Shown here piece by piece: positions 8,606-20,324 of a stretch of DNA of 64,000 bases. The stretch lies in the NCBI GenBank assembly GCA_027335985.1, contig DAHWGX010000030.1:1-64000 (forward strand), written 5' to 3'. How positions within the stretch are numbered: position 1 is the stretch's first letter; each line of letters starts with the position of its first letter. The position numbers were made by a program, and so were the translations under genes. The notes beneath the pieces were generated by a model that ran no database searches, was not told where the DNA came from, and worked only from the letters and a program-made list of their open reading frames with translations. The stretch is from Nitrospirota bacterium. Lineage in GTDB: Bacteria; Nitrospirota_A; Leptospirillia; Leptospirillales; Leptospirillaceae.

Positions 8606-11600
8606 AAATACACATGATGACACCGCTCAAGAAGTAGAACATTCTTTGAATCAAAAATCCGAAGGCGAACCAGCAGAGGGAGATTCATTGGCGGTAGCCT
8701 CCTTTCGGGGAGATAAAGCCAGGTCTCGGGATCTTGATCGAAATGATATTTTCCAATCAACAGATTTGGATGTATTGTCATTTTCTAAAATCAAGATAAT
8801 GTTGGCCTCTCCCGAAAAGATCCGCTCCTGGTCTCATGGCGAGGTAAAAAAGCCTGAAACGATTAACTACCGCTCCTTTAAGCCCGAGCGGGACGGACTT
8901 TTTTGCGCCAAAATTTTTGGGCCTGTCAAAGACTGGGAATGCAATTGCGGCAAATACAAGCGAATGAAACATCGCGGCGTCATTTGCGACAAATGCGGGG
9001 TTGAGGTCATTCAGAGCAAGGTTAGACGTGAAAGAATGGGACACATAGAGCTTGCAGCCCCAGTAGCCCATATCTGGTTTTTGAAAGGCCTTCCCTCACG
9101 CATTGGAAACCTATTGGACATGACAATAAAGGATCTTGACCAGATTCTTTATTTTGAGTCTTACGTCCTCACGGAATTGGGGACGGTTATAAAGGATATT
9201 GATGACGGAAAAAATAAAAATGTGTTAGATATTGTCACAAAAAAGGCAGATAAGTATTTTATTATGAATGAAGAGGGTGAAATTTCTGAATTGAATCCGG
9301 AAAATGTGACCCCTGAATTTTTGAAAGAGCGCGATACGACCCCAGTCATTGCTATTTCAGAGAAGGATAGCTCTTTTATCGAATCGAACGGTTTTGGTCA
9401 AGGCGGTACGGAGGGTTCCAATAAAAAACGCAAGAAGTCAGAAAGCGATTCGGAAAATGATAAAGTTATCAAACTGAAATCCCGGCAACCCCTTCTGCTT
9501 GATCTCTATTCGAAGGAATCGGGTGAACTCGTAAGCAGAGCCGGGAGCAAAGTCCAGGAGATTTCACTTAAAAACGGACTGATATTTATATCTCTTCCTG
9601 AGGAGGATGCTCTCCAAATTGGAAAGCACCTCTCCGAGGCCGACAAGAAGAGGGATGAATTATTAGCCTCTTTTCAAAAGCACCGGCCAATTTCGAAGGA
9701 AGAATTCGAACGCGTTCGCAAAGAATTTCCTGCATCCAATCTGAAAGGCGAAATTGGGGCCGAGGCAATACGAACCCTCTTGCGATCACTTGATCTAGAG
9801 AAATTGGCAGTTGAACTTCAAGCGCAGATAATGGATCCCCTCGTTAGCGCCGCAACCAAGAAGAAGCATGCCAAACGCCTCAAAATCGTGGAAGCCTTCC
9901 GAAAATCGGGGAATCTACCGGAATGGATGGTCCTTGATGTTATTCCGGTGCTGCCTCCTGATCTTCGACCGCTTGTTCCTTTGGATGGAGGCCGCTTTGC
10001 GACTTCGGATTTGAATGACCTCTATAGAAGGGTTATCAATCGTAATAACCGGTTGAAACGTCTTCTGGATGTTTCATCTCCAACCCCGCAATTGATCATT
10101 CATAATGAAATAAGAATGCTTCAAGAGGCCGTTGATGCCTTGTTTGACAATGGTCGTAGAGGCCGTGTGATTAGGGGAGCCAATCGGCGTCCCCTCAAGT
10201 CCCTTTCGGACATGCTCAAAGGAAAACAGGGGCGATTCAGGCAGAACCTTCTTGGAAAGAGGGTGGATTATTCCGGACGCTCGGTTATTGTGATAGGTCC
10301 TGAACTCAAGCTAAATCAATGCGGACTTCCCAAAAAAATGGCTCTGGAATTGTTTAAACCCTTCATTTTCCAAAAACTCGAAGAAAGAGGCCTTGTCAAT
10401 AACATAAAAACAGCCAAAAAACGAGTCGAAAACGAAGATCCAATCGTTTGGGATATTCTTGATGACGTGATTCGTGAACACCCCGTTCTTTTGAATCGGG
10501 CCCCCACACTCCACCGGCTTGGAATTCAGGCGTTCGATCCTGTTTTGGTCGAAGGAAAAGCGATACGGCTGCATCCTCTCGTGTGTGCCGCGTTCAATGC
10601 GGACTTTGACGGGGACCAAATGGCTGTACATGTTCCATTGTCCATCGAGGCCCAACTCGAAGCCAGAGTCCTTATGATGTCGGTAAACAATGTTCTGTCT
10701 CCGGCCAATGGAAAGCCGATTATGATTCCAACCCAGGACATGGTGATCGGTTGTTATTATTTGAGCAAAGAAAAAGCCGGTGAAAAAGGAAACGGAATGA
10801 TGTTTTCCTCTCCGGAAGAAGTCAGAATTGCGTATGACTCCGGAAAGGTAGGATTACATGCAAAGATAGTCCTTCGCATGAAGAATCTTTTCGGTAAGTA
10901 TGAGAGGATCGAAACAACGGTTGGACGCGTATTGTTTTATGAAATTGTTCCGCCACAAATTCCATTTTCGGAAATAAACAAAGAACTCAATAAAAAAGTT
11001 CTTACCAACCTGATCGACTTCTGTTACAGGAATGCCGGAAGGAAAGAAACAGTCCAATTGTTGGACAACATCAAACAAATAGGGTTTCATTTTGCGACCC
11101 GGTCTGGTTTGTCCATCGCTATCGGGGATATGAGAATTCCAAAACATAAAGCCCTAACAATTGAAAAAGCCAATGAAGAAATCCAGGAAATCGAGACCCA
11201 ATATAATGAAGGGTTAATCACATCTGGTGAAAGATACAATAAGGTCATCGATAAATGGGCTCAGATCACAGAGCAGGTCGCCGATGAAATGATGAAAGAA
11301 TTGAAAGACGAGGAGTCTGCCGTTAAGGAAGGTCGGACCGAACGCGATTTCAATTCCATTTATATGATGGCGGATTCTGGTGCCAGAGGCTCGGCCCAGC
11401 AGATTCGGCAGCTTGGTGGTATGCGGGGTCTCATGGCAAAGCCCTCTGGAGAAATCATCGAGACTCCGATTACTGCAAATTTCAGAGAAGGACTGAGCGT
11501 TCTCCAGTACTTCATTTCGACCCATGGAGCTCGAAAGGGGCTTGCTGATACCGCCCTCAAGACGGCTAACTCGGGTTACCTCACCAGGAGGCTCGTTGAT

Positions 11601-13319
11601 GTGGCCCAAGATGTCATCATTACAGAAGATGACTGCGGGACAATGAATGGAATCGATGTGACAGCCCTCGTTGAAGGCGGAGAAACGATTGAACCCCTCG
11701 AAGAGCGGATTCTTGGTCGGGTTTCCTCCGAGGATATCTATTATCCTGGGTCTGCTTCCAAGAAAAAGTTAGAATCTCCTGAGTTGATTGTTCGGGCTGG
11801 ACAGGAAATCAACGAGGAAGAGGTGGACAAAATAAAGGAATCTGGTCTCGATATCATCAAGATTCGTTCCGTTTTAACCTGTCAGTCAAAACGAGGCGTC
11901 TGCGCGGCTTGTTATGGCAGGGATCTCAGTCGGGGAAAGAGGGTTGAGCTTGGAGAGGCAATTGGAATTATTGCAGCTCAATCCATTGGGGAACCTGGAA
12001 CCCAGCTGACCATGAGAACGTTTCATATCGGGGGAACAGCCCAGGTTGGAAAGCAGTCGATTCATGAATCGAAGCGAGACGGTCGCGTTCGGTACGACAA
12101 TCTCACGACTGTTAAGAATAATGAAGGTTCCAACATCGCAATGTCGAAGAACGGAAAAATTGTCATCATTGATGAGGATGGCCGTGAAAAAGAACGATAT
12201 TCCGTTGTGTATGGAGCTAAGCTGCTCGTTGAGAACAACCAAGCGGTTACTATTGGCGCCAAGCTTGTCGAATGGGATCCATTTTCAACGCCAATCATCA
12301 CGGAAGTTGAGGGGGTCTGCACCTTCAAGGACATCATTGAAAGGGTAACCCTCCGAGAGGAAATCGACGAAATTTCAGGACTCAAAAGCCGAGTCATCAT
12401 TGATTCTAAGCAAAATATGAGGCCGAGGCTGGAAGTAAAGGAAGCCGGAACCAAAAATCGGCGAGAGTATCCTCTTCCAACAGGTGCTCACATCCTTGTT
12501 GAGGAAAAGTCGGTTGTGTATCCGGGTGATGTGCTGGCTAAAATCCCTCGTGAATCAACCAAAACAAAAGATATCACAGGAGGTCTTCCTCGCGTGGCAG
12601 AGCTTTTTGAGGCCAGGAAGCCGAAAGAGCAGGCTGTTATCACGGAGATTGAAGGGACTGTGATATTCGGAAATAGCAAGCAAGGAAGAGGGACAAGAAC
12701 AGTTAAAATTGTCAATGAATTGGGTGATGAAAAGGAATACATCATTCCAAAAGGCAAACATGTTAGTGTCCATGAAAATGATTGGGTTGAGGCTGGTGAA
12801 CCTTTGATGGATGGATCGGTCAATCCCCACGATATATTGACCGTTCTTGGTCCTCAAAATCTGATGTCCTATCTTGTGAACGAAGTCCAGGAGGTCTATC
12901 GACTTCAGGGAGTTGGGATTAATGACAAGCATATCGAGGTCATTGTTCGCCAAATGCTTCGTAAGATTAGAATCGATGATCCCGGAGATTCTAATTTAAT
13001 GTTAGGAAGTCAGGTTGATCGAAGCATATTTGAAGAAGAAAATGAAAGGCTGATTGTTGAAGGCAAAAAACCGGCCAGTGGAAGTCCACTTCTGCTTGGG
13101 ATCACGAAGGCTGCTCTTTCAACGGAAAGTTTTATATCAGCAGCATCTTTCCAGGAAACTACTCGGGTTCTGACCGAGGCGGCGATTAATGGAAAAGTCG
13201 ACGACCTGCAGGGCCTCAAGGAAAATGTTATTGTAGGACGGTTAATTCCTGCAGGAACTGGTTTCCCAAAATTCAGGAAAACGTTTGTTCCATTGGAAGG
13301 CGAAGAACATGGTTCTTGA
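8598..13319 (+). CDS. rpoC: RNA polymerase beta' subunit with N-terminal extension and clamp insertion
   Basis: This 1,573-residue beta' subunit overlaps rpoB by 8 bases. The zinc ribbon cysteines are C115, C117, C130 and C133, and the catalytic motif NADFDGDQM is at 667-675 (D669, D671, D673 bind Mg2+). Compared with E. coli there are about 42 extra acidic/polar residues at the N terminus and about 155 extra residues between FESYV (186-190) and GAEAIRTLL (387), with a Lys/Ser-rich linker. Thermus beta' has its non-conserved domain at the same clamp site. The trigger loop is split by an SI3-type insertion between MRTFHIGG and [19 protein letters not shown], as in Gram-negative bacteria. The start at 8598 lies inside the rpoB 3' end, after AGGAGAAG. 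Confidence 0.98.
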   Translation: MTENTHDDTAQEVEHSLNQKSEGEPAEGDSLAVASFRGDKARSRDLDRNDIFQSTDLDVLSFSKIKIMLASPEKIRSWSHGEVKKPETINYRSFKPERDGLFCAKIFGPVKDWECNCGKYKRMKHRGVICDKCGVEVIQSKVRRERMGHIELAAPVAHIWFLKGLPSRIGNLLDMTIKDLDQILYFESYVLTELGTVIKDIDDGKNKNVLDIVTKKADKYFIMNEEGEISELNPENVTPEFLKERDTTPVIAISEKDSSFIESNGFGQGGTEGSNKKRKKSESDSENDKVIKLKSRQPLLLDLYSKESGELVSRAGSKVQEISLKNGLIFISLPEEDALQIGKHLSEADKKRDELLASFQKHRPISKEEFERVRKEFPASNLKGEIGAEAIRTLLRSLDLEKLAVELQAQIMDPLVSAATKKKHAKRLKIVEAFRKSGNLPEWMVLDVIPVLPPDLRPLVPLDGGRFATSDLNDLYRRVINRNNRLKRLLDVSSPTPQLIIHNEIRMLQEAVDALFDNGRRGRVIRGANRRPLKSLSDMLKGKQGRFRQNLLGKRVDYSGRSVIVIGPELKLNQCGLPKKMALELFKPFIFQKLEERGLVNNIKTAKKRVENEDPIVWDILDDVIREHPVLLNRAPTLHRLGIQAFDPVLVEGKAIRLHPLVCAAFNADFDGDQMAVHVPLSIEAQLEARVLMMSVNNVLSPANGKPIMIPTQDMVIGCYYLSKEKAGEKGNGMMFSSPEEVRIAYDSGKVGLHAKIVLRMKNLFGKYERIETTVGRVLFYEIVPPQIPFSEINKELNKKVLTNLIDFCYRNAGRKETVQLLDNIKQIGFHFATRSGLSIAIGDMRIPKHKALTIEKANEEIQEIETQYNEGLITSGERYNKVIDKWAQITEQVADEMMKELKDEESAVKEGRTERDFNSIYMMADSGARGSAQQIRQLGGMRGLMAKPSGEIIETPITANFREGLSVLQYFISTHGARKGLADTALKTANSGYLTRRLVDVAQDVIITEDDCGTMNGIDVTALVEGGETIEPLEERILGRVSSEDIYYPGSASKKKLESPELIVRAGQEINEEEVDKIKESGLDIIKIRSVLTCQSKRGVCAACYGRDLSRGKRVELGEAIGIIAAQSIGEPGTQLTMRTFHIGGTAQVGKQSIHESKRDGRVRYDNLTTVKNNEGSNIAMSKNGKIVIIDEDGREKERYSVVYGAKLLVENNQAVTIGAKLVEWDPFSTPIITEVEGVCTFKDIIERVTLREEIDEISGLKSRVIIDSKQNMRPRLEVKEAGTKNRREYPLPTGAHILVEEKSVVYPGDVLAKIPRESTKTKDITGGLPRVAELFEARKPKEQAVITEIEGTVIFGNSKQGRGTRTVKIVNELGDEKEYIIPKGKHVSVHENDWVEAGEPLMDGSVNPHDILTVLGPQNLMSYLVNEVQEVYRLQGVGINDKHIEVIVRQMLRKIRIDDPGDSNLMLGSQVDRSIFEEENERLIVEGKKPASGSPLLLGITKAALSTESFISAASFQETTRVLTEAAINGKVDDLQGLKENVIVGRLIPAGTGFPKFRKTFVPLEGEEHGS

Positions 13320-13344
13320 CATGTGATCTGATCATCAATAAAAT
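13316..13344 (+). promoter_or_regulatory. Sigma70-type promoter for the str operon
   Basis: A perfect -35 box TTGACA at 13316-13321 is followed after exactly 17 bases by TAAAAT at 13339-13344 (five of six match to TATAAT). The -35 box contains the TGA stop codon of rpoC, and the predicted start site is about 45 bases upstream of rpsL. It would let rpsL-rpsG-fusA-tuf be transcribed independently of rpoBC. Basis is sequence match only. Confidence 0.7.
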
Positions 13345-13395
13345 GGCAAGGTTCGCTTCATGCGAAAAGGGTAAATTTTAAGGGAGGAATAGCTC

Positions 13396-13770
13396 GTGCC
13401 GACGATTAATCAGCTTGTTCGGAGTGGTCGAAAAAAGCTGCAGGAAAAAAGCAAAAGCCCCGCATTGACCAGCTGCCCCCAAAGAAGGGGAGTATGTGTC
13501 AGGGTATATACGACAACCCCGAAAAAGCCCAACTCGGCTTTGAGAAAGGTTGCCCGTGTCAGGATGACGAACGGGTTCGAAATTACTGCCTATGTACCGG
13601 GAATTGGGCATAATCTCCAGGAGCATTCGATTGTATTGGTTCGTGGGGGCCGTGTTAAGGATCTTCCTGGTGTGAGATATCATATTGTTCGTGGAGCCCT
13701 TGATGCTGCTGGGGTCGCGAACCGTAAGCAAAGTCGCTCGAAATATGGATCCAAAAAGGCCAAGGCCTAA
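13396..13770 (+). CDS. rpsL: 30S ribosomal protein S12
   Basis: This 124-residue decoding-centre protein has the [13 protein letters not shown] loop and [12 protein letters not shown] loop. The lysines corresponding to E. coli K42 and K87 are present (K43 and K88 counting the initiator), so the sequence is the streptomycin-sensitive form at the classical positions. The start is GTG at 13396, chosen because GGGAGGAA lies just upstream and the protein begins PTINQLVR as in other S12 proteins. It heads the str group. Confidence 0.98.
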   Translation: MPTINQLVRSGRKKLQEKSKSPALTSCPQRRGVCVRVYTTTPKKPNSALRKVARVRMTNGFEITAYVPGIGHNLQEHSIVLVRGGRVKDLPGVRYHIVRGALDAAGVANRKQSRSKYGSKKAKA

Positions 13771-13811
13771 AGGTTTCCATGTAAGGAATCACATAACCTG
13801 GAGTAAAAGAG

Positions 13812-14285
13812 ATGCCTCGTAGATCGAATCAGGTTGCCCGCAGGGAGGTTCTCCCGGATGCGAAGTTTAACAGTCGTCTGGTTTCAAAGATGATCAATAC
13901 CCTTATGAAGCAGGGGAAAAAAACGACAGCAGAAAATGTTTTTTATTCTTCAATGGATATTATCACTTCAAAGGTGGGGCCAGATCCGCTTAAGGTCTTT
14001 AAGCTCGCAGTCGATAATGTCAAGCCAGTTCTTGAGGTTAAATCTCGGAGAGTTGGCGGAGCCTCTTATCAGGTACCAGTGGAAGTGCGGCCAAACCGAA
14101 GAATTTCTTTGGCACTGCGTTGGATGGTCGCTGGGGCGAGTTCGCGCTCAGGGCATTCAATGGAGGAAAAACTTGCCGCTGAAATAATTGATGCCTCGAA
14201 TAACGTAGGCTCATCGGTCAAGAAGCGAGAAGATACGCACCGAATGGCTGAGGCAAACAAAGCATTTGCTCATTATAAGTGGTAG
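13812..14285 (+). CDS. rpsG: 30S ribosomal protein S7
   Basis: This 157-residue primary assembly protein of the 30S head begins [21 protein letters not shown] and ends with the helix [11 protein letters not shown]. It nucleates folding of the 3' major domain of 16S rRNA and contacts the E-site tRNA. In E. coli S7 is the translational repressor of the str operon; whether that holds here cannot be read from the sequence. It is 9 bases upstream of fusA. Confidence 0.98.
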   Translation: MPRRSNQVARREVLPDAKFNSRLVSKMINTLMKQGKKTTAENVFYSSMDIITSKVGPDPLKVFKLAVDNVKPVLEVKSRRVGGASYQVPVEVRPNRRISLALRWMVAGASSRSGHSMEEKLAAEIIDASNNVGSSVKKREDTHRMAEANKAFAHYKW

Positions 14286-14294
14286 GAGGAATAG

Positions 14295-16370
14295 GTGAGT
14301 CGGCAGTATACCCTTGAGAAAACCCGAAATATAGGCATCATGGCTCATATCGATGCAGGCAAAACCACGACAACGGAACGCATTCTGTTCTATACGGGTG
14401 TGGTGCATCGTATGGGAGAAGTCCATGAAGGCAATACTGTCATGGATTGGATGGATCAAGAGCGGGAACGGGGTATCACGATCACCTCAGCTGCCATTAC
14501 GACGACGTGGAAGGACAATCGAGTTAATATTATCGACACGCCAGGCCATGTTGATTTTACGATCGAAGTCGAGCGCTCATTACGCGTTTTGGATGGAGCC
14601 ATTGCTCTCTTTGATTCTGTCCAGGGCGTTGAACCACAATCGGAAACTGTCTGGCGACAGGCTGATAAGTATCGCGTTCCCCGCATTGCGTTTATGAATA
14701 AGATGGACCGGGTCGGTGCTGATTTCTACGCATCCGTTGCGACTATGGTTGATCGGCTTAAAGCCAATCCGATCCCTGTTCAAATTCCAATTGGAGCAGA
14801 AGATCAATTCTCAGGCGTTGTTGACCTCGTCAATATGAAGGCTATTGTCTACAACGATCCGACGGGTTTGCGCTTTGATATTACGGAAATCCCATCTGAA
14901 ATGCAGGAAATATCAAATAAGTATAGAGAAATGTTATTAGAATCTATCTCTATGCATGACGATAATATTACCGAAAAAATATTGGCAGACGAACCTGTCA
15001 CACCAGAAGAAATCGTTGCTGCCCTAAGAAAAATTACGATTGAAATGAAAGGAACCCCCGTCCTTTGTGGATCTGCATTCAAAAATAAAGGGGTGCAACA
15101 GCTTCTGGATGCCGTCATAAGTTATCTTCCTGGTCCCTTGGATGTCCCTGATGTCGTGGGAATTAATCCAGGTTCAAAAGAAGAAGTCCTCAGAAAATGT
15201 AATGACGATGAGCCATTTTCTGCCTTAGCTTTCAAGATCATGACGGATCCTTTTGTCGGTCAGTTAACCTTCTTTAGGGTTTATTCAGGTAAGGTTGAAG
15301 CTGGCTCATATGTTTATAATTCTACTAGGCAAAATCGCGAACGAATTGGCCGTATTCTCCGTATGCATGCCGACAAGCGTGAGGATATCAAAGAGGTTTA
15401 CGCCGGAGATATTGCCGCAGCCGTCGGTTTAAAAAACACCCTGACGGGCGACACCCTTTCTGATGAAGATAAACCAGTTGTTCTTGAGGTCATCGAATTC
15501 CCTGACCCGGTTATTTCCGTGGCTATTGAACCGAAGACTAAGGGAGATCAGGAAAAACTGGGAATGTCTCTTGGTCGCCTTTCCCAGGAAGATCCTTCTT
15601 TAAGGGTATCTACCGATGAGGAGACTGGCCAGACGATTATTTCTGGCATGGGCGAACTTCATCTTGAAATTATTGTTGACCGCCTCAAGCGGGAATTTAA
15701 GGTCGATGCAAATGTTGGGAAACCCCAGGTTGCTTATCGTGAAACTATTACTCAAAAAGTGGAAATTGAAGGCAAGTATATCCGCCAAACAGGTGGTCGT
15801 GGTCAATACGGACACGTTGTCTTTGACCTAGAACCACTTGAAAGAGGGGCCGGATTTATTTTTGAGAACAAGATTGTCGGTGGTGTAGTTCCTAAGGAAT
15901 ATATTCCCGCAATTGAAAAGGGAGTGGTCGAGGCTATGGCAGGGGGTGTCTTGGCCGGATTTCCCCTTGTAGACATGAAAGTGGCTCTCACCTTTGGCTC
16001 CTATCACGATGTTGACTCATCAGAAATGGCTTTTAAGATTGCCGCTTCGATGGCATTAAAGGATGGAGTCAGAAAAGCTGCAGGGGTTATTCTTGAGCCA
16101 ATTATGAATGTTGAAGTGGTTGTTCCCGAAGAATATTTAGGTGACACTATGGGAGATTTGAGCAGTCGCCGAGGCAAAATTATAGGGATGAATGCACGTG
16201 GCGGAGCACAGGTTATTGATGCCCATGTTCCTCTCTCCTCTATGTTTGGATATGCAACTGATCTTCGGTCAATGACCCAGGGTCGAGGAATATTTACAAT
16301 GTTGCTAGCTTATTATGAACCGGCTCCCAAAAATGTCGCTGATGAAATTATAGAAAAATCCAAATCCTGA
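14295..16370 (+). CDS. fusA: Elongation factor G
   Basis: This 691-residue translocation GTPase shows G1 AHIDAGKT (17-24), switch [12 protein letters not shown]3 DTPGHVDF, G4 NKMD and G5 SAF in the N-terminal domain, followed by domains II-V with [15 protein letters not shown]. It drives tRNA-mRNA translocation after peptide bond formation. The start is GTG at 14295 after AGGAGGAA, giving the usual [20 protein letters not shown] terminus. No second fusA is visible. Base composition is about 37-45% G+C, in sharp contrast to the next gene. Confidence 0.98.
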   Translation: MSRQYTLEKTRNIGIMAHIDAGKTTTTERILFYTGVVHRMGEVHEGNTVMDWMDQERERGITITSAAITTTWKDNRVNIIDTPGHVDFTIEVERSLRVLDGAIALFDSVQGVEPQSETVWRQADKYRVPRIAFMNKMDRVGADFYASVATMVDRLKANPIPVQIPIGAEDQFSGVVDLVNMKAIVYNDPTGLRFDITEIPSEMQEISNKYREMLLESISMHDDNITEKILADEPVTPEEIVAALRKITIEMKGTPVLCGSAFKNKGVQQLLDAVISYLPGPLDVPDVVGINPGSKEEVLRKCNDDEPFSALAFKIMTDPFVGQLTFFRVYSGKVEAGSYVYNSTRQNRERIGRILRMHADKREDIKEVYAGDIAAAVGLKNTLTGDTLSDEDKPVVLEVIEFPDPVISVAIEPKTKGDQEKLGMSLGRLSQEDPSLRVSTDEETGQTIISGMGELHLEIIVDRLKREFKVDANVGKPQVAYRETITQKVEIEGKYIRQTGGRGQYGHVVFDLEPLERGAGFIFENKIVGGVVPKEYIPAIEKGVVEAMAGGVLAGFPLVDMKVALTFGSYHDVDSSEMAFKIAASMALKDGVRKAAGVILEPIMNVEVVVPEEYLGDTMGDLSSRRGKIIGMNARGGAQVIDAHVPLSSMFGYATDLRSMTQGRGIFTMLLAYYEPAPKNVADEIIEKSKS

Positions 16371-16399
16371 ATTTATTCAAACTACACGGGAGAGGTTAG

Positions 16400-17599
16400 A
16401 TGGCAAAAGCAAAATTCGAGAGAACGAAGCCGCATTTGAATATTGGGACGATTGGCCATGTGGACCATGGGAAGACGACGTTGACGGCGGCGATTACCCG
16501 GGTGCTGGCGGCGAACAAGATGGCGGAATTTCTGGCGTACGATCAGATTGACAAGGCGCCGGAAGAGCGGGAGCGTGGGATCACGATCGCGATTGCACAT
16601 GTGGAGTATCAGACAGCCAATCGTCACTATGCCCATGTGGACTGTCCTGGCCATGCGGATTATGTGAAAAACATGATCACGGGTGCGGCGCAGATGGATG
16701 GAGCGATTCTGGTGGTGTCAGCGGCGGATGGACCGATGCCGCAGACCCGGGAGCACATCTTGTTGGCGCGGCAGGTGGGGGTTCCCTACATTGTGGTCTT
16801 CCTGAACAAGGTGGATATGGTTGATGATCCAGAGCTGCTTGAACTGGTGGAGCTTGAGGTTCGGGAGCTTCTGTCGAAGTATGAGTTCCCTGGGGATGTC
16901 ATTCCGATCACGCGGGGATCGGCCCTGAAGGCGCTGGAATGCGGATGTGGGCGACGGGAATGTCCGAACTGTTCTCCGATTTTGAAGTTGATGGATACGG
17001 TGGATGAATACATTCCGACTCCTGTCCGGGATGTGGAGAAGGCGTTCCTGATGCCAGTGGAAGATGTGTTCTCGATCAGTGGACGGGGGACTGTCGTGAC
17101 GGGGCGCGTAGAGCGTGGAGTCGTCAAGGTTGGGGAAGAGATCGAGATCGTGGGAATTCGGGACACCCAGAAGACGGTCGTGACGGGCGTCGAGATGTTC
17201 CGGAAGGTTCTGGATTCGGGCCAGGCGGGAGACAACGTTGGGTTGTTGCTGCGTGGAACGAAGAAGGAAGATGTCGAGCGTGGGATGGTGCTGGCGAAGC
17301 CGGGATCGATCACGCCCCATACGGAGTTTGAAGCGGAAGCCTATATTCTGACGAAGGAAGAGGGAGGTCGGCATACCCCGTTCTTTAACGGATACCGGCC
17401 GCAATTCTACTTCCGGACAACGGACGTGACCGGGGTGGTGTCGTTGAGTGAAGGCGTGGAGATGGTGATGCCTGGAGACAACATTCGGGTGAAGGTGAAG
17501 TTGATCACGCCGATCGCAATGGAAGACGGCCTTCGATTCGCGATCCGGGAAGGTGGGCGGACAGTCGGAGCCGGAGTGATCTCCAAGGTTATCCTTTAA
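16400..17599 (+). CDS. tuf: Elongation factor Tu (complete second copy)
   Basis: This 399-residue GTPase shows G1 GHVDHGKT (19-26), [13 protein letters not shown] and the three-domain architecture of EF-Tu. The G domain contains an uncommon segment [12 protein letters not shown], with cysteines C181, C183, C188 and C191, where E. coli has a short cysteine-free loop; similar Cys-rich loops occur in some clostridial EF-Tus as far as I recall. The gene is GC-rich (35 of 60 bases from 17041) and prefers G-ending codons, unlike fusA before it and rpsJ after it. Its last 136 bases are identical to the first copy at 1-136. Confidence 0.98.
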   Translation: MAKAKFERTKPHLNIGTIGHVDHGKTTLTAAITRVLAANKMAEFLAYDQIDKAPEERERGITIAIAHVEYQTANRHYAHVDCPGHADYVKNMITGAAQMDGAILVVSAADGPMPQTREHILLARQVGVPYIVVFLNKVDMVDDPELLELVELEVRELLSKYEFPGDVIPITRGSALKALECGCGRRECPNCSPILKLMDTVDEYIPTPVRDVEKAFLMPVEDVFSISGRGTVVTGRVERGVVKVGEEIEIVGIRDTQKTVVTGVEMFRKVLDSGQAGDNVGLLLRGTKKEDVERGMVLAKPGSITPHTEFEAEAYILTKEEGGRHTPFFNGYRPQFYFRTTDVTGVVSLSEGVEMVMPGDNIRVKVKLITPIAMEDGLRFAIREGGRTVGAGVISKVIL

Positions 17600-17616
17600 A
17601 AATAGGAATTAATCAA

Positions 17617-17922
17617 ATGGATCAAAAAATTAGGATTCGCTTAAAAGGATTTGATTTTAGAACCCTTGACCAATCTCTTGTCGATATTGTCTCTACTGCG
17701 AAAAGAACTGGAGCCACGATTAAAGGCCCCATTCCTCTTCCTACAAGAATTGAAAAGTTTACTGTGCTACGTTCACCACATGCAGATAAAAAATCAAGAG
17801 AACAGTTTGAAAGAAGAACGCATAAACGACTTCTCGATATTTTGGATCCAACACCCGAAACAATTGACGCCTTGATGAAATTGGAGCTTCCCGCCGGTGT
17901 CGATGTTGAAATCAAGTTGTAG
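17617..17922 (+). CDS. rpsJ: 30S ribosomal protein S10
   Basis: This 101-residue protein has [20 protein letters not shown] at the N terminus and the loop [20 protein letters not shown]. It sits in the 30S head and doubles as NusE, the partner of NusB and NusG in antitermination and transcription-translation coupling. It opens the S10 group but follows tuf by only 17 bases, so the str and S10 operons are probably transcribed together. Confidence 0.98.
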   Translation: MDQKIRIRLKGFDFRTLDQSLVDIVSTAKRTGATIKGPIPLPTRIEKFTVLRSPHADKKSREQFERRTHKRLLDILDPTPETIDALMKLELPAGVDVEIKL

Positions 17923-17931
17923 GAGATGGAT

Positions 17932-18546
17932 GTGGACTCATTGATTGGTGAAAAAGTTGGAATGACACAAATCTACTTGCCAAATGGCAAGGCGATACCA
18001 GTTACGGTGGTAAAAGTAGGTCCTTGTGAAATTGTGCAGGTTAAAACCACTGAAAAGGATGGCTACCAATCTGTTCAATTAGGATATGGGGTGGTTAAAC
18101 CATCATCCTTATCCAAACCATTAAGGACTCATTACCAGAAGTATGCAAAAAATACCTATCGGACGCTTAAAGAGGTTAAAACCTCAAGCCCCGAGTTAAC
18201 CTCAGGAATGATTATTGGGGCAGATCTTTTTAAAGTCGGAGATCATGTCAGTGTTACTGGTGTTACCAAGGGAAAAGGATTTGCCGGAGTAATGAAAAGA
18301 CATCATTTTAGGGGTGGTGATGCGACCCATGGATCCATGTTTCATAGAGAACCAGGATCCATAGGCTCATCGGCATATCCTTCCCGGGTCCTTAAGAATA
18401 AAAAACTTCCGGGGCATATGGGTAACAAACAGGTCACTGTAAAAAACCTTGAAGTCGTGGATGTTAAGGTAGAGGCAAATCTCCTTTTGTTGAAAGGAGC
18501 GGTTCCCGGTCATAGGGGAACAATCCTTCTTTTTAAACGAGATTAA
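17932..18546 (+). CDS. rplC: 50S ribosomal protein L3
   Basis: This protein of about 204 residues begins [20 protein letters not shown] and carries the central signature region [20 protein letters not shown], which reaches the peptidyl-transferase centre. I prefer the GTG at 17932, since AGGAG at 17921-17925 is six bases upstream of it but directly abuts the in-frame ATG at 17926. The two starts differ by two residues. It is 9 bases downstream of rpsJ. Confidence 0.96.
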   Translation: MDSLIGEKVGMTQIYLPNGKAIPVTVVKVGPCEIVQVKTTEKDGYQSVQLGYGVVKPSSLSKPLRTHYQKYAKNTYRTLKEVKTSSPELTSGMIIGADLFKVGDHVSVTGVTKGKGFAGVMKRHHFRGGDATHGSMFHREPGSIGSSAYPSRVLKNKKLPGHMGNKQVTVKNLEVVDVKVEANLLLLKGAVPGHRGTILLFKRD

Positions 18547-18561
18547 TCGATAAGGACAAAA

Positions 18562-19200
18562 ATGGAAATTCCAATCTACACAACAAATGGTGCAGTTGCA
18601 TCTAAAATCAATATCGAGTCAGAAGTATCAAGCGATTCTTTTAACTCGGGGTTGATTCATGAAATTACAACGATGCAATTTGCAGGATTGCGTTCGGGCA
18701 ATGCTTCTACCAAAACCAGAGGTGAAGTTTCTGGGGGTGGAAAAAAGCCATATCGGCAAAAAGGCACAGGCAGAGCCAGGCAAGGTTCGTCGAGAGCTCC
18801 GCAATGGAGGGGAGGGGCCATTATATTTGGTCCAAGACCCCGAAATTATTCATATCGCGAACCCAGTAAAAAAGTTTTGGCAGCCTTGAAAGAAGCCTTA
18901 TTGGTTAGGATATCTGAGGGAGAGATTAGCATCGTTCCCTCAATAGAACCAAAATCTCACAAAACAAAAGAGATCATCGAAATTCTATCTCTTTATAAAG
19001 CCGATCCAGGATTTACCAATATCTTGCTTATTGGTGAAATGTTTTCCTATGAGGCAATGCTTGGCGCTAGAAATGTCCCTGGACTGTCAATGCTTTCCCC
19101 ACAACAAGTTACACCCCTTGACGTCGTCTTGTCGGACAAAATTCTTATAACGTCTGACTCAACTTCATGGATTGAACAATTTTTGAAAGGATCAGTTTAA
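18562..19200 (+). CDS. rplD: 50S ribosomal protein L4
   Basis: This 212-residue protein contains the long tentacle loop KKPYRQKGTGRARQGSSRAP that lines the exit tunnel and where macrolide resistance changes arise in other species. In E. coli L4 represses the S10 operon at transcription and translation level. The ATG at 18562 follows AAGGAC. It is directly adjacent to rplW, whose ATG begins one base after its stop. Confidence 0.97.
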   Translation: MEIPIYTTNGAVASKINIESEVSSDSFNSGLIHEITTMQFAGLRSGNASTKTRGEVSGGGKKPYRQKGTGRARQGSSRAPQWRGGAIIFGPRPRNYSYREPSKKVLAALKEALLVRISEGEISIVPSIEPKSHKTKEIIEILSLYKADPGFTNILLIGEMFSYEAMLGARNVPGLSMLSPQQVTPLDVVLSDKILITSDSTSWIEQFLKGSV

Positions 19201-19488
19201 ATGGATATTTCAGATATTCTGATCAGACCTATTTTATCTGAAAAGTCAGACCGGGTTCGAGAAAAGAACGCAGTCTATCTTTTTCATGTTTATAAAAAGG
19301 CAAATAAAATTCAAATACAAAATGCTGTTGAAAAAATATTCAACGTAAAGGTTGAGTCAGTTAAAACAGTTGTGCGAAAAGGGAAAAGCAAGCGTATTGG
19401 CTTAGTAAAAGGATCCTATCCAGACCGCAAAAGAGCCTATATCACTCTTAAGGATGGTTTTAAGCTAGATATTTTTGAGGGAGCATAA
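19201..19488 (+). CDS. rplW: 50S ribosomal protein L23
   Basis: This 95-residue protein begins [17 protein letters not shown]. It sits at the tunnel exit and is the docking point for trigger factor and signal recognition particle. The loop [19 protein letters not shown] is typical. The ATG immediately follows the rplD stop with no spacer, indicating coupled translation. Confidence 0.97.
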   Translation: MDISDILIRPILSEKSDRVREKNAVYLFHVYKKANKIQIQNAVEKIFNVKVESVKTVVRKGKSKRIGLVKGSYPDRKRAYITLKDGFKLDIFEGA

Positions 19489-19492
19489 ATCA

Positions 19493-20314
19493 ATGGGTAT
19501 TAAAACTTACAATCCTGTTCCTCAATCAAGCCGCTACAAAACAGGCTACACTTTCGAGGAAATCACTACAGATAAACCATATAAACCACTTATCAGCCCT
19601 AAAACATCCTCTGGCGGCCGTAATAATATTGGTAAGCTTACTTCTAGACATAGAGGCGGTGGTCATAAAAAAGCCTATAGGATTATTGATTTCAAAAGAA
19701 CTAAGGATGGAATTCCTGCAAAAGTTGAATCAATTGAATACGATCCAAATAGATCCTCCCGTATTGCCCTTATTTGTTATGCTGACGGGTCTCGTTCCTA
19801 CATATTAGCCCCAATAGGTCTGAATGTTGATGACAGGGTCATATCTGGATCAGGAGCTGATATTAAACCTGGGAATGTTCTTGAACTTTCTCAGATTCCT
19901 TTAGGGACTCTTGTTCATAATATTGAGTTCAAAATTGGTGCTGGCGGAAAGATCGCTAGATCAGCTGGGGCTTATGCGCAGATATTGGGAAGAGAAGGTG
20001 ATTGGGTTATAATGAAACTTTCGTCCGGAGAAACTCGGAAAATTCACGGACGATGCAGGGCTTCTATTGGACAAGTTGGGAATATTGAGCACGAAAATAT
20101 CTCAATTGGTAAGGCCGGCCGGTCTCGATGGATGGGTAAACGCCCCCATGTCAGGGGGGTCGCCATGAATCCAGTAGATCATCCATTGGGTGGCGGTGAA
20201 GGTAAATCCTCGGGTGGCCGGCATCCTTGCTCTCCCTGGGGACAGCCTTCAAAAGGATTCAAGACCAGGCATAATCCTAAAACAGACAGTTTAATTATTA
20301 GACGTCGTAAATAA
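19493..20314 (+). CDS. rplB: 50S ribosomal protein L2
   Basis: This 273-residue protein, starting [19 protein letters not shown], is required for subunit association and the peptidyl-transferase centre. The conserved segment [18 protein letters not shown] contains the histidine noted as essential in E. coli L2. The start at 19493 is preferred over an upstream in-frame ATG at 19475 because the latter lies inside rplW and the family begins at this point; GAGGGAG sits upstream. Confidence 0.97.
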   Translation: MGIKTYNPVPQSSRYKTGYTFEEITTDKPYKPLISPKTSSGGRNNIGKLTSRHRGGGHKKAYRIIDFKRTKDGIPAKVESIEYDPNRSSRIALICYADGSRSYILAPIGLNVDDRVISGSGADIKPGNVLELSQIPLGTLVHNIEFKIGAGGKIARSAGAYAQILGREGDWVIMKLSSGETRKIHGRCRASIGQVGNIEHENISIGKAGRSRWMGKRPHVRGVAMNPVDHPLGGGEGKSSGGRHPCSPWGQPSKGFKTRHNPKTDSLIIRRRK

Positions 20315-20324
20315 AGGAAATACA

